The notes below the pieces were generated by a model. It was not told where the DNA came from. It worked only from the letters and a program-made list of their open reading frames with translations, and ran no database searches. Position numbers and translations under genes: made by a program. From Cantharellus purpuraceus (lineage: Eukaryota > Basidiomycota > Agaricomycetes > Cantharellales > Hydnaceae), in the NCBI GenBank assembly GCA_025174535.1, contig JALBUN010000001.1:3286001-3350000 (forward strand): a stretch of 64,000 nucleotides of DNA, written 5' to 3'. Of this stretch, positions 1-10,813 are shown piece after piece; position 1 is the first letter of the stretch; every line of letters begins with the position of its first letter.

Positions 1-1
1 C

Positions 2-427
2 TTGAAGAGTGCTTGTCTGGCTTATGCACACTTTTGGCAGCGTACGGGACACGGCGTTCCCGTTCATCGATCTCGCCATAGAGAAGACCCTGTTAAACGG
101 GGGTCAGATTCGCTTCTTGAGGCCAAGCTCAAGGAGCAGATTTCCAAGCCGCGGTCACTGACGAACCGCGCACAGTCGCTTGACCTGACGTTCTCTCTGT
201 CTCGGATCTCTGAACAGTCTTCGCGTCTTCCTCCGCCATCGCCCACGGCATCCACTACTGATACTGGGGCTACGTCTAGCCCTACATCGGGCAGCGCACC
301 GTCGTTCCCCAGTGTGTATGGTCCGCCCAGCTCGCTGAACCCCGTGATTGGTGCCCATAGGCAGCCGCAACAACCTGATACAGTGGATGATGAGGTCGCA
401 CGGGTTATCTCCAACTTGAGGTTGTGA
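2..427 (+). CDS. 3' end of an unidentified gene (partial)
   Basis: The open frame runs in from the window edge and ends with a TGA at 425-427, giving about 141 C-terminal residues. The first part is basic and compact. The rest is Ser/Pro/Thr-rich and probably disordered (a run of SPT residues around residues 75-105), and the protein ends in ...VISNLRL. The composition fits the C-terminal tail of a fungal regulatory or scaffold protein. I recognise no catalytic domain, and the upstream exons are outside the window. The antisense frame over the same bases is also open but has no recognisable features, so I prefer the plus strand. Confidence 0.5.
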   Translation: MKSACLAYAHFWQRTGHGVPVHRSRHREDPVKRGSDSLLEAKLKEQISKPRSLTNRAQSLDLTFSLSRISEQSSRLPPPSPTASTTDTGATSSPTSGSAPSFPSVYGPPSSLNPVIGAHRQPQQPDTVDDEVARVISNLRL

Positions 428-1068
428 TGATACACCCTTTTAGCAGACCCATTTCCGCACAAATTATGAACTACGCCCCTACCAGATGGTCTACTGCAAT
501 CTATGTTTTTCCAATATCGGGTTTTCAAGTGTTCAATGGCCATCTGATTCGGACGGACACTATATTACATTACAATCACCCCTTTTTACTTATGCCGCTT
601 ACATGCGCCTTGCTCTTCAGCATGCCCCCTCATATGTGCCAAATGCTCTATGACGCCGAACACCTATTCCTCGCATGACAAGACGCCGTACGGTCGTCGC
701 ACCTACCCCTACCCATATGTTCGAATTATTCCTCCAAGCGCATTTACATCGGTGCGTCTGTTGATTAAAAGTTACAGGGGGGGGGTTTATCCTTACCCTT
801 TCCCATCAACCCTTTTTTTGCTGCTTCCTGTTTGTCCTTTGTTTTGGGTCAAAACCGTTGTAAATTAGAAACCGCTCGCCGCGGCTGGTAGTATCATTAT
901 CTACACGACACTAGAGTGAAGTTGACTGAATCTCTCAAGCTTGGACTGGGAACTCGGTCGCTCTAGGGAAGTACTACCTACACAATGTATTACTTATGTA
1001 AGAATAAATACGTATGTGCTTTAGTGGGTGCCTTGCTGCCGAACAACCTCTTGACGTTTGACGCGACA
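428..1068. other. intergenic region upstream of VMA5
   Basis: This stretch has no convincing coding sequence. It holds the 3' flank of the preceding gene and the promoter and 5' leader of VMA5. A G9 homopolymer lies at 777-785 and pyrimidine-rich stretches around 560-640 and 790-850. An in-frame extension of the VMA5 first exon up to 985 is open but does not resemble family N-termini. Confidence 0.5.
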
Positions 1069-2765
1069 ATGCCTTCTGACCAGAGTACATGGTTGTTCGC
1101 CGTTCCTCAGGATGGGGACTCTGAGGGATTGCACCAAGAGCTCGAGACCAAATTACAGCATCATATCCGCACGTTTGACCGGAAGAACTTTATGCAACTG
1201 AGCTTTCCACCTTTGAAGGTTCTTAATCTGCATCGTATCTTTGTGTGGCTTGGGGAATCTGATGGTTTTGTCTTTCGCTGTATCCCTTTCCACCTCATGC
1301 CGTACCCTAGACAGGGACACTTGATGGGCTCATCAACCTGTCTGAGGACTTGGCGAAGCAAGACGCGTTCTTCACCCAGACCACCGCGAAGATTGTGGAG
1401 ATCATACGGAATCTGCTGAATAATGACCCTTCGAAGATGTCGCAACATACCTTGGTTAACGACCGGAGCGTAGACGAGTATTTACTTGGCGGGTGGAGAT
1501 GGAACGAAGGGCGATACGCTGTGAATCGGGGGCTCAGAGACATTGTGGACTCGCTGAATAGGGTGTGTCGCTTGTCACCGCCCCGGTGGTCCAATCCCCC
1601 TTTGCAGCAGCTGATGGACCTGTTCTAGGAAATGAGTTCGATTGACAATGTGATGAAAGTCAAGCTGAATAATTATAACCTTGCAAAGGGGACCCTTGTT
1701 CAAATACAACGTAAGAAAAAGTGCGTGTACATGGCATCCGTGCGTTGTCTTCTTTGTCCTGATGATGGATTTCCACGCGTAGCGGAAACCTCTCTGTGAG
1801 ATCACTGGCAGACGTTGTACCTCGGGACGTATTCCTCCCAAATTCGGAATATCTTGAGACATTGCTTGTTGCAGTACCCAAGTAAGAGCTCTCCTTTGGA
1901 CTCTCTGCTGCCTTCTCACTTTCCTTCTTCATCTTCGATAGAAATTCGGTGAAGGATTGGAAGTCAAAGTATGAACGATTAGCGTCCATGGTCGTTCCTC
2001 GATCGTCAACGTATGTTGGTCCCGCTTCCGTCTTTCGCCGCTGCACAAGCAATTCACATTGCCTCTTCACCCTGTTAATATAGGCAAATCACTTCCGATG
2101 ACGATTACACCTTATTCTCTGTTGTTGTATTTAAACGTGTACATGATGAGTTTGCCCAGAAATGTCGAGAAAACAAGTACGTATCCCGGTTTCTTAGGGA
2201 CTAACCACATTCCCTTACTAATGAAGAATGTGATAGGTTCATTCTGCGTGATTTTACTTTTTCTGAAGATGCTGTTGAGAAACAAAGAGAGGAATTACGT
2301 ATTACCGAAGCCTCAGAACGGGACCTTTGGGTGAGTTCTTTCTGTATTTTTCTTGAATTTCTTACTTGATCAAATGCAGGCGGAACTCCTTCGATTGGCT
2401 CGTACAAATTTTTCAGAAGCGTACCAAATTTTGGTCCACCTTAAAGTGGTGCGGCTGTTTGTGGAGTCGGTACTGAGATACGGGCTCCCCGCCGAGTATG
2501 TGGCGCTGATTCTCAAGGTATATCTGCTTCATCTGCCTGGCTCTCACCTAATTGGACGTCCACTTAGCCGGACCCTAAGCAATCAAAGAAGACACTCTCT
2601 TTATTGGTATCACACTTCACTTACTTGTCGTCGCGCACACAGGGGCGTATCCTGTCAACAGCGCAGTCGGCTGGAGGGGAGGAGTTTGCCGGAGAGTGGC
2701 AGGCAGTCATGGAGCAGGAAATGTTTGACTTTGTCCTCTTTGAAATCCCATGGATTGTCAATTGA
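1069..2765 (+). CDS. VMA5: V-type H+-ATPase subunit C (Vma5)
   Basis: Subunit C sits in the peripheral stator of the V1 sector of the vacuolar proton pump and controls reversible V1-Vo assembly. The translated exons match the family from end to end: an N-terminal WLFAVP start, GTLDGLINLSEDLAKQDAF after the first intron, SIDNVMKVKLNNYN, RSLADVV, EYLETLLVAVPK, DWKSKYERLASMVVPRSS, and the conserved C-terminal NFSEAYQILVHLKVVRLFVE and ESVLRYGLP block, ending DFVLFEIPWIVN. I chose the ATG at 1069 (MPSDQSTW) because family members start at this point. Introns by eye: 1219-1310, 1563-1628, 1721-1782, one after the VAVPK exon, one between the MVVPRSS and DDDYTLFSVVVF exons, one after CRENK, one near 2332, 2517-2568. 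An in-frame TAG at 1626 is the 3' splice site of an intron, not a lesion. The gene appears intact. Confidence 0.93.
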
Positions 2766-2995
2766 GCGACTTGTTTTGGACTTTTTTTAAATTTTGTGGA
2801 TTCGCCAGTACCATACCTTACGCTCATGGAGCTGTAATTGCATTCCGTGCTCCGGCGTTGACATAGGCCGAGGAGGATCGAGATATGCTTCCGCCGTGGT
2901 CCCGTCACGAGGCTGGAGGGTGGAAGCCCTTTTCATTTAAACTTTAGTATAGTTAGGCTAGGCGTCTCATGTCCCCTACGACCTGCGCTCTGTAA

Positions 2996-3703
2996 ATGAC
3001 TACCCCCACACCACCCTCTCCGCCGCCCTCTCCGAAAGCACCTACATTGCACTTGCCAACAATATCACAAATACTGTTGTGGGGTGCGCGAGCGAAACGC
3101 AACGCAGACGTTGCCCTGCACGATAAGCAAAATGGTGCCGCTACGCTTGCCAACTCTTCCAGTACTGCTGTCGAAAAGCCGGTGAACCACACCACGCACT
3201 ATATTGAGTGTTCATCGGGCACAGCACTCCAGACACATGCAGGAACCGCGGACGCACAGCCTGAGTGCCGAAAGTCGGATGTAATTATACACCACGATGT
3301 ATTCGAATGCCTGTACGGAGTGGATACCAGATTACTGCTACGATTAGCACGAAAGCGGGTGCTTGAAAAGGTCGAGCTGTTGGGGGGCAATGCTATCATT
3401 GACGAGAAGTGCGTTTCCTTACCTAGCTGCACTACTCCGACAAGGGATTAAGATTGACGTGCATCAGGTGGTCGTGTAGGATTTGCAAGCGTGAAACGCG
3501 GAGGGGTGTACTGTATAGAGCATATGTGAGTTTATGAACGCCTTTATCTGCAGCTACGCGCCACAGCTGAAATCGATGTATGTGACGAGATAACTTACCA
3601 GGGCACTCCAGCCCGCTGTACATGTTCTGATCCACAACGACCAGTATCAATCGACGAAGCAAAAAGTGTACCAGGGTTAATGAGAGTTGTATCCCGGCAA
3701 TGA
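2996..3703 (+). CDS. conserved fungal hypothetical protein, three exons
   Basis: Exon 1 has a Pro/Ser-rich start, a middle segment (LYGVDTRLLLRLARKRVLEK) and the block VELLGGNAIIDEK. A GT..AG intron of about 55 nt joins it to a short exon reading WSCRICKRETRRGVLYRAY. A second intron (GTGAGT..CTGCAG) leads to the last exon, which reads DVCDEITYQGTPAR, DPQRPVSIDEAKSVPGLMRV and ends at a TGA. The pattern 'GGNA..DE-W.C.IC..-Y.G.PAR-DPQRPV..D.AK.VPGLM' is, to my recollection, a recurring uncharacterised Agaricomycete family. The CxxC pair in exon 2 could bind metal, but I assign no function. Splicing restores one frame throughout, which supports a real gene. Confidence 0.72.
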
Positions 3704-5085
3704 TGTGTAATTCAGAGCTGTTATATTGTGGTGACGCCTACTCTTTCATACTTGTAGCTCATGCCTGATGCATACCACAGTATCGGACAAGATGATTGAT
3801 CTTTGATAACATTGTGTAAAATACCATGTGCCAACACGACTTGCATTTTTTGGCGGGTGCCGCATCCCGTAAAGGAAATTATCATGTGAACGGGAGTCCT
3901 TCGTGCGCCAGCTCTATACACATACAGTAGGAGCATCAAGATATAGAAGCCAACGACCATGTACCTCTGAGGGCGTGATGCTAAGTCGTCATAATGCGCA
4001 AGAGTCCAGCCTTGCTTCGGAAATCAATTGGACCCACCGCTGAGAAATGCATAATGCATGCGTGGGGGGCAGATCGACGTTTCCGAGAGGCCCGAAGTGG
4101 GTAACTGCACTTCTGCGTGAGTTCATGCCCAGCAAAACCCACGACAATCCTAATGTTTGAGTACTTGAGTCGTTGGCCGGTGGTACAATCGCGAAAGTCT
4201 TTTGCCAGTGAGCGAGAGCGGATCCAAGCATGGGCGACTTTTCAGAAGACAAACAGACCGAGAGCCATGATTTAAATTATCTAAAGGATGTAGACGCATG
4301 CACCATATAGGCTCGGGGACAGTGGGTAATTGTGGCCACGTAAACCACTATTGCGGCGGCTATCAACGGGAGCGAGCGTTGTAAGTATTGGAGTAACAGA
4401 TGCTAACCACGGAGCTAAGCAGTCCCGCAGCCTACCAGCACTGTGCTCACGACTATTCACAGTGCCAAGTTTGCATGTCCGCTCACTATCACGTTATTGT
4501 TGCTGGTGAGACTCCAGAACATCATGTTATTTCCGAGTCAGCGGGAACCAACTTCCTCCGCCGGCTTATTGGACGTTCCAGGTGCCTTGGTGGCGTTCAT
4601 CCCAGCAGTGATGACGTCTTCGCCGCTGATCTCCAGGCTGTTTTCTAGTTTGCCACCCAGCAAAGAATGTCGCCGTATGCAGTCTGCTGTGGCGCACGAA
4701 CTAACGTCAAGTGCGTCACCTGCATCGGTTACACCAGATCGCTCCTGCTTGACGCCAGGAACGCCCCTAAGGAACAATTTTAGATTCACGCGCGAGTGCC
4801 CGATAATGGCTATGACAGCAACAGGGGGTCAAAAGCGTTCCTAGCAAGCAGAAACCCTGATTCTAAGTCATTCAAACTCACGGCCTGTCAGACGGGTTAC
4901 GTGGCCTCAGCATAATACCGGGGTTATACAAAATCAAAAGTACCTATGACAATCACTGTAGTTTGTTTATCAGAGTAGGCTTGAAGAAGTTTACCCTCGA
5001 GTACTCAATCACAAGGAAGGAATTGTAGCATCGCACACGTCTAGAAATCTACTTGAAAGACCATTCTTCGCAATGCCATGGTTTT
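3704..5085. other. region with unassigned membrane-like open frames
   Basis: No gene can be called with confidence. On the minus strand two hydrophobic stretches stand out: one around 4330-4395 (LPLIAAAIVVYVATI) and one around 3905-3960 (VVGFYILMLLLYVY). They could be exons of a decayed or intron-rich membrane protein. On the plus strand 4443-4844 another hydrophobic open frame is present. The frames could not be joined into a family I know. The right end is the 3' flank of the sulfurtransferase gene. Confidence 0.3.
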
Positions 5086-6487
5086 TTACTCTTCACCCTT
5101 GATGATCTTGCTTTCGTTTCGGGTAGCGTATCCAGTCCATGACTGGATAACAGAACCACAGCTTAAAGAGCGCGTTCCTGACCGAAAACATTGTAACAGC
5201 CTCACCTCATCATAGATTGCCAACGAAGGCCCTGCTCTCCCCTGTGCATCCCAGGTACTGGACAGTCCAAGCCATAATATGGCCGCCGTCATACCGCTGC
5301 CACAGGTCATAACAACATTACGTTCTCTCGCCAAAATCTGATTCCCATGTTCCGAACCTACTGACTTGCGGATTTCATCTGATAGCTCGTCCGGAGTACG
5401 GAGTGTTGTATAACCGTTAGAGAGATACGGGGGATATGAACTCAGCGGTGAGTCGGTGGCAGGCTTGTGGGACTTGGTGAACAGGTTGAATGGTAAAGAG
5501 AACGAGCCAGGGATATGTCCCGATGACAGGTGCGGGCGAGGTTCAGGATCCACACCGAGATAACTAATTACATGACATGAAGCTTCCCTACAAGGTCCAA
5601 ATCTTCACGTGATTACGTACCGTCCTCGGGCACGAGCATCTAGAACCAGTTCCGCCGTTGAGTCGGTTCGCGACAAGGTTGAATTTGACACCATTTCTGC
5701 GTAAGCTTTAAAACTCAGGCGTGAGCAGTGGCTAGACTCGATCGCTTTTACTAGAAGGCATACATCGAATCACGGTCTCATCCAGGGGAGAGACAGGATA
5801 CGAGGTTACTTTACTAGTCCCAGCGTCGTTGTGGTGGCCTATTGGTGCCGAGTTGGCCTCGACCTGGTATCCTTCGTCGATCCATCGGGGAAGACCACCA
5901 TCCAGTACGGAAGAATTGTTGTGGGAAAATGCCTGTTTGCGGGACGATGAATACGAATTTAGATCATGCCTTTAAATTTCATTTACGCGAAACATAAACA
6001 GAGCCCGTGGGGAGGAGAATAATCCGTGTGAGTCATATCTAAAGGCACACTGAGTTCTAAACGATGCAAGTGCCAATGACTCACAGAATTACATGAGAAT
6101 TACGGTTGATGCCCAATTGTTCTTAAACGAATCCATTACACTTGGAAGTCACTGCGTAGCAGCTTTTGATGAGAACCTACCACATGCTCGCGCGAATACC
6201 TGGGAATTTGGCATCATATGCTGCAGCCCCATTTTGGCTCCCTCATCTGTGCGGCTTGCCACCTCATCAATGTCGAGAAATCTAGCTTTTGGAATCCGGT
6301 ACGCCGAGAATTCTTCCTTTGGCTTACGAGGGGAGTTTGGCATGACCCAGGAAGCATCAATGAACACTGTCGACTCTGGCGGGAGGCGAACCGCTTGGGA
6401 GGGGGTCAAGAGAAGAGGTGCAGATTGAGCCGTCGACATGGTACGGCATACGCTGCTGACGAAGACGGGTCTACTTAAAGAAAACAT
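5086..6487 (-). CDS. mercaptopyruvate/thiosulfate sulfurtransferase (TUM1-like, tandem rhodanese)
   Basis: This enzyme family moves sulfane sulfur from mercaptopyruvate or thiosulfate to acceptors; the fungal Tum1 branch feeds tRNA thiolation. The first exon reads MFSLSRPVFVSSVCRTM, a plausible mitochondrial presequence, then VFIDASWVMPNSPRKPKEEF and RIPKARFLDID, typical of the inactive N-terminal rhodanese domain. Linker exons near 5800-5940 give SSVLDGGLPRWIDEGYQVEA. The C-terminal domain contains LSSGHIPGSFSLPF and the active-site loop CGSGMTAA, which has the Cys-Gly-Ser-Gly form seen in mercaptopyruvate sulfurtransferases rather than the CRKG form of classical rhodanese. A last intron (GTGAGG..TTATCCAG) joins YDE to SWTGYATRNESKIIKG and the stop. 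Exon joins in 5560-6150 were only partly resolved. Confidence 0.85.
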
Positions 6488-6717
6488 GGTTCCTCTTCCC
6501 TACCTTGGTTGGACGAATCACAAGTGGTCCGAGTCAGTGTCACAGATGTCACACTCGCGAATATTCCTGGAGTAGAGTTGCGGGTCATTTTACACTATTC
6601 TGCCACAGTAAAGTACATCCCTATAGTGATACTTGAAATACAGTCGTCCATCAAGGACAGTATTAGTATAATTTACTGCTTTGGCAAGGGGTCAGGCTGA
6701 TCCGTTTCGGTACGGAA

Positions 6718-7233
6718 TCATAGTATGATGACATACGTGAGTAACTCAAAGAACGGTGGTAAACGGACGGGAATCTCTCTAGAAATGAGGGCGGGTCGAG
6801 CGCGGTATTTCACCTCGACGCGTCGCTTAGTACCTCTTTGCAAGGTGGTCACCTCCCACCTGATAAGTAGAGTCAGCATATATGACACTCGGGACGACAC
6901 ATTCATAATCAAAACTCACCCTTCCAGCAGTAGTGCATTGTACCCTCTCTTTGATGTTTCTAGCAACAACTGCTGTCGCGCAAAGACTAGAGCCTCTTGG
7001 GTGTATTGAGTACCATCCTTCACGTCGAATATATATATGCCTAGAATATCCATTGAGCCGACATCTATAATATCTAGCTCGTCTATGGGTTAACATTAAC
7101 ACGCGTATCCAGTTATATGAGCATGAGGCCTGAATGGCGCACCATCATCGTTGAAGTACCCCGCAACAGGAAGAACGATCTTGTGGTCGACGACCTCCCA
7201 TGGGCTCGACTTGCGGCGGCGGGAGAACCCCAT
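6718..7233 (-). CDS. conserved Agaricomycete hypothetical protein, possibly disrupted
   Basis: The start at 7233 gives MGFSRRRKSSPWEVVDHKIV and LPVAGYFNDDGAPFRPH. Further on, the same frame reads DVGSMDILGIYIFDVKDGTQ and SKRGYNALLLEG; an intron (about 6861-6919, GTGAGT..CAG) then joins it to WEVTTLQRGTKRRVEVKYRA and VRLPPFFELL. The motif 'Y..LLLEGW.....RG...R.EV.Y..RP' recurs in uncharacterised Agaricomycete proteins as I remember them. Between the first two blocks two TAA codons occur in the same frame with no room for a normal intron (about 7092-7103), so the gene is either damaged or spliced in a way I cannot see. The 3' end may also contain a further intron. Confidence 0.5.
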
Positions 7234-7597
7234 GGAGGGAAAGGGCTCTAAAGGGGATGCAAATTATGCTGTCCAGTTGAGTCGTTTTTATCTACATCGC
7301 ATAGCACACGCTGCGATCCATCGCGCCTTCCCTGGTACCAAATTGGACATCCGGGACGCCGTGTAGTGAGCGTTACTTGTCATCAAAGATGCAAAAGGGC
7401 TATGTCATCCAAAATCTAACACCTATCTGCGACAGGCCACCTCACCCTCGCCGAAGGCAGGGAGCATCTCTACTGTATGGTGGGTATTCGTCAGCGCCGA
7501 CACTATTGGCGGCATGGACGTTATATAATGCCACGTATGAGAGGTCCGAGGGTGTGGGTCCAGGCCCCCGGAATTCCCTATGTAAGCTATTCGGCGT
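7234..7597. other. intergenic, 5' flank of the preceding minus-strand gene
   Basis: There is no supportable gene. The plus-strand open frame here is a mixture of antisense leader and the downstream repeat. The region presumably holds the promoter of the minus-strand conserved protein. Confidence 0.4.
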
Positions 7598-7836
7598 AAC
7601 ACACCCAGATCGCTCTGCGGTCAAATCGCAGTCCGCGCAGGATAGCCTGCGCTCAGACCTTAACCCGTTACTCTGGCCCGGGCAGCTTTGGGCCTGCCGC
7701 CGTATGGCCGGCCGTACTTTTCCATGTCTGGCCAAGTGCGGGGCGTTCACCAATCAGCCCTTCAAGTGCCTGGCACCGATCGCCAAAAGGTTAACAGACA
7801 CATGAGATTCCATTCAAATTAGGGACAACGCCCAGA
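7598..7836 (+). repeat. 3' half (part B) of a ~400 bp dispersed repeat
   Basis: This segment matches the reverse complement of roughly 17415-17640 closely, including the stretch CTTTGGGCCTGCCGCCGTAT and the end at TCAAATTAGGGAC. At 17.4-17.8 kb the repeat is whole, with part A directly followed by part B. Here only part B is present; part A lies about 3 kb to the right. The open frame over this repeat has no protein similarity I recognise, so I regard it as non-coding. Confidence 0.75.
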
Positions 7837-7845
7837 GAGTATATG

Positions 7846-7867
7846 TTTGCTAATAATTATTAGCAAA
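7846..7867. repeat. perfect 22-bp AT-rich palindrome
   Basis: The two 11-bp arms (TTTGCTAATAA and its exact complement) meet with no spacer. Further degenerate copies of the arm follow immediately to about 7900 (ATTAGCAAACC, ATGATTATTAAC). It sits just outside part B of the dispersed repeat, so it may be a terminal structure of an element or a recombination scar. It could extrude as a cruciform. Confidence 0.8.
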
Positions 7868-8620
7868 TCAATAATCATTAGCAAACCAATGATTATTAAC
7901 ATGATGGTAATATTGGCGCCCAGCTAGCTAGTAGCGCCCAAGACACGTCGTATATGGCTTCAATGCTCAGTGCTTCACAGTGGCATGTTCTACTACATAC
8001 TTTGCCTCATTTTATGTGATCAGAATTGTTAGTCAGACAGGCAAACTACTTAGAATCTAATGCTGAAGTCCCTGAGGGTGCCAGTGAACATGACCTGATG
8101 TTGGAAGCACCACTGCTTGCAGCAATGATTTACAACACTAACCAAATCAAATCACATCCTGCAATTGGAGGTGATTGAATCACAGAGGAGTATTTGGAAG
8201 AAATGGGAGAGGCTGAATGTATATGAAGGTTCCAGTATGTAAGAATAACAAGACTACAGATAATCTCAGCATTTGCACAAACAGTGTCAAACCACTAAGT
8301 ATAATTTACCTGTACAGATAATCTACCAGAGCATACAGGTAAGTAAGAATCAATACAAGACAGATAGTAAGTATCTTACCTCAGTGTTTACACAAATGGT
8401 ATCAAACCACTGAGGAAGTGGGAACATGAATGTAGCTACTTTATAATCTTTCAAGAACAAAAAGAAAGATAAAAGAGGGAGAACAAAAGAATGCTCTTGC
8501 AACTACATGAGAGCCAAATACAGCAAACAACAAACATATGGTGACATGGGGTGACATGGTTTGTCACTTCAACACATCAACACAGTATGCATTTAACTAA
8601 CCACTTGACTTGCATGTATG
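7868..8620. other. degenerate transposon-derived sequence
   Basis: No intact gene. From about 8059 one plus frame reads NAEVPEGASEHDLMLEAPLL and continues with in-frame TGA codons (for example IGGD*ITEEYLEEMG), which looks like decayed coding sequence of a mobile element. Around 8240-8420 a ~100 bp segment is imperfectly duplicated (TACAGATAATCTACCAGAGC and ACAGTGTCAAACCACT types). The base composition is A/T-rich compared with the flanking genes. Confidence 0.4.
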
Positions 8621-9636
8621 TGTTATGACTATATTCATTGATGCCCAGATCCCCATCTGATCCACCCAGATCCCTGTGCATATGAATTGAAATCTATACT
8701 CCATTTGAAAACTGTCACATCTCCATTAGTCTGTCCAATCAACACCACTGTTTCTGCCCATTGTTATGCACTAGGTCTGATTGGGGGTCAGAGATTGGGT
8801 CAGAGGTTGGGTCAGAGGTTGGGTCGGAGTCAGAGCACGTTGTGGGGGTCAGAACAGACTTGGCTTCAGCTTATGTGCTGCACCCTCACTAATACCGGTG
8901 TCTGAGATTTCAGAGATGGAGTACAACTTAGAGAGTTAGGATCGGACTTAGGAACTAGGTGTGATTTGATATTTGAACTGGGGAATGAAGTCCCCAGTTG
9001 GGCAACTTAAATACATATTTTGAAATCTAATAATAATTACTCCAGTGATGGGTCTCCGAGGCCGACGGCCTTACATGAGTATGTCCGAGTCCGATGGGAA
9101 TGGATGTCCGGGTTCCTATGGTGATGCTGATGCATCAATTGGAACCAGAGATGGATGGGCGGAATCGGCGGTGACAATCGGACAGGTAGATGGAGATGGT
9201 GGTTTCCAAATGGAGTATAGATTTCATATGTGTGGGGATCTGAGTGGATCGGACAGGGATCTGGATGTTAATGAATATAGTCATAACACCCATCCATCTC
9301 TGTTTTCATTGATGCATCAGCATCACCATAGGAACTTGGGCATCCATCCCCATCAGACTCAGACATACTCCTGTAAGGTCATCAGCCTCAGAGATCCATC
9401 ACCAGAGTAATTATTATTAGATTTCAAATATGTATTAAGTTGTACTACTGGGGACTTCATTCCCCAGTTTGAATATCAAATCATGTCTAGGCCCTAAGTC
9501 ACACTCCATCTCCAAAATCTCAGACACCAGTATTAGTGAGGGCACAGCACATAAGCTGAAGCCAAGTCCATTCCAACCACCATGACTCTGACCTCAACTC
9601 CAAAGATCTGAACCCTGATGGACCCAGAGCATAACA
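8621..9636 (+). mobile_element. old gypsy-family LTR, split by a nested solo LTR
   Basis: The element starts TGTTATGACTATATTCATT and ends ...GAGCATAACA, the termini of the LTRs of the tandem gypsy copies at 18.4-33.7 kb, in the same orientation. It is strongly diverged and interrupted after 8761 by a complete LTR in the opposite direction. The right half resumes at 9289 with a repeated CCCAT, then runs through the hairpin (CTGGGGACTTCATTCCCCAG) and the AGGGCACAGCACATAAGCTG block. Without the insertion it is about 484 bp. No flanking duplication of its own is evident. Confidence 0.82.
8762..9288 (-). mobile_element. solo LTR of the gypsy family, nested, TSD CCCAT
   Basis: This is a complete LTR in reverse orientation (TGTTATGCACTAGG...TAGTCATAACA), flanked by a perfect 5-bp duplication CCCAT at 8757-8761 and 9289-9293. 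It has no internal region, so it is the product of LTR-LTR recombination after insertion into the older LTR around it. The open frames across it are artefacts. Confidence 0.92.
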
Positions 9637-9895
9637 TTAGTATGGAGTGCATGATCATGTGTTTTAGAGAGATGAAGATCTGTTTCTCTTGGAGATCTAG
9701 GCATGGAGCCAGGGCCAGGTGGCTTGGTCTTCCATTGTGTGCGATGTGTATGATGGTTTCTCCCCATTGGGATATTGGCTTGCTGTTACTGCTACTTTGA
9801 TGTCTTCTACCGCCATTTGAAGCATATCTTGTGTGACTAGATTGTTGTTTGTGTTCCCCTGTATGGTAGTGACTTCTTTAAGAAGTTTGGTGATC
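9637..9895 (-). pseudogene. relic of a transposon-type coding frame (part 1)
   Basis: On the minus strand a frame reads TKLLKEVTTIQGNTNNNLVT, then DMLQMAVEDIKVAVTASQYP and HTMEDQATWPWLHA before a stop. It looks like genuine but uncharacterised coding sequence, probably part of a mobile element. It continues across the solo LTR at 9896-10399 into the open frame at 10405-10609, with one frame change. No domain was recognised. Confidence 0.35.
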
Positions 9896-10399
9896 TGTTA
9901 CGCACTAGGTCCAATTGGAGGTCAGAGATTGGGTCAGAGTGATGGTCAGAGTTGGAGCAGGAATTGGGGTGCATGGAGGTCGGAACAGACTTGGCTTCAG
10001 CTTATGTGCTGCGCCCTCACTAATACTGGTGTCTGAGATTTTGGGGATGGAGTATGACTTAGATAGTCAGGATTGGACTTAGGAATTGAACTGAGGAATG
10101 AAGTCCCTAGTTGGGCAACTTAAATACATATTTGAAATCTAATAATTACTCCGGTGATGGGTCTCTGAGGCTGACAGCCTCACATGGATATGTCTGAGTC
10201 TGATGGGGATGGATGTCCGGGTTCCTATGGTGATGCTGATGCATCAATTGGAACCAGAGGTGGATGAGTGAAATTGGCAGTGACAATCAGACAGATAAAT
10301 GGAGACATGATGGTTTCCAAATGGAGTATAGATTTCATGTGCGTGGGGATCTGAGTGGATCGGATGGGGATCTGGGTGTTAATGAATATAGTCATAACA
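9896..10399 (-). mobile_element. solo LTR of the gypsy family, TSD TGATC
   Basis: A complete reverse-orientation LTR, TGTTACGCACTAGG...GTCATAACA, with a perfect 5-bp target duplication TGATC (9891-9895 and 10400-10404). It has few copies of the 12-bp U5 repeat and a mutated hairpin (CTGAGGAATGAAGTCCCTAG), so it is older than the LTRs of the tandem array. Confidence 0.92.
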
Positions 10400-10813
10400 T
10401 GATCACAAGGAGTTGAGTGGTGCCCTCCTTTCCAATGTTATAAGAGTTTGCTCTTTTGAAGTCTCCAAAGGAACTGCTAGGGCTGAGATGTCAGTCTTAT
10501 TACCTTCGTTTATTCCTCTTTGGGATAGTAATGAGACTGGGTCTCTGAGGTCTATAGTAGCTGGGGATGGGGATCTCCTCGGGCATGTATGCATGGGTGC
10601 TTCAAGCAATGATTGTGGTGCTGGCTGTGAATGATTCTGTACTAGTGGGGCTGGTGAGGTTGCGGTGATGGCATGATGCGGTTTGTTTATTTTATGTGGG
10701 TAGTTTCTGTGTTAGGATGGCTGATATTCGCTTTCCTAAGTCTTTTTTGCTGTGAGCCAGGCAATTTGACTGTGGGAATTTTCAGATGGTGATGGTATGA
10801 GAACAAGCGCCCT
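10400..10813 (-). pseudogene. relic of a transposon-type coding frame (part 2)
   Basis: The minus-strand frame 10609-10403 (MLEAPMHTCPRRSPSPATID, DPVSLLSQRG, ALAVPLETSKEQTLITLERR) is likely the upstream part of the same degraded reading frame found left of the solo LTR. A frame change is needed to join them. I see no known domain. The rest up to 10813 shows nothing recognisable. Confidence 0.3.

Noticed and set aside
1626..1628. Nonsense mutation in VMA5
   Set aside because: The TAG is the 3' splice site of a 66-bp intron; the exons on both sides match the family.
1660..2070. Minus-strand 136-aa ORF
   Set aside because: Lies exactly over the plus-strand VMA5 exons that match the subunit C family.
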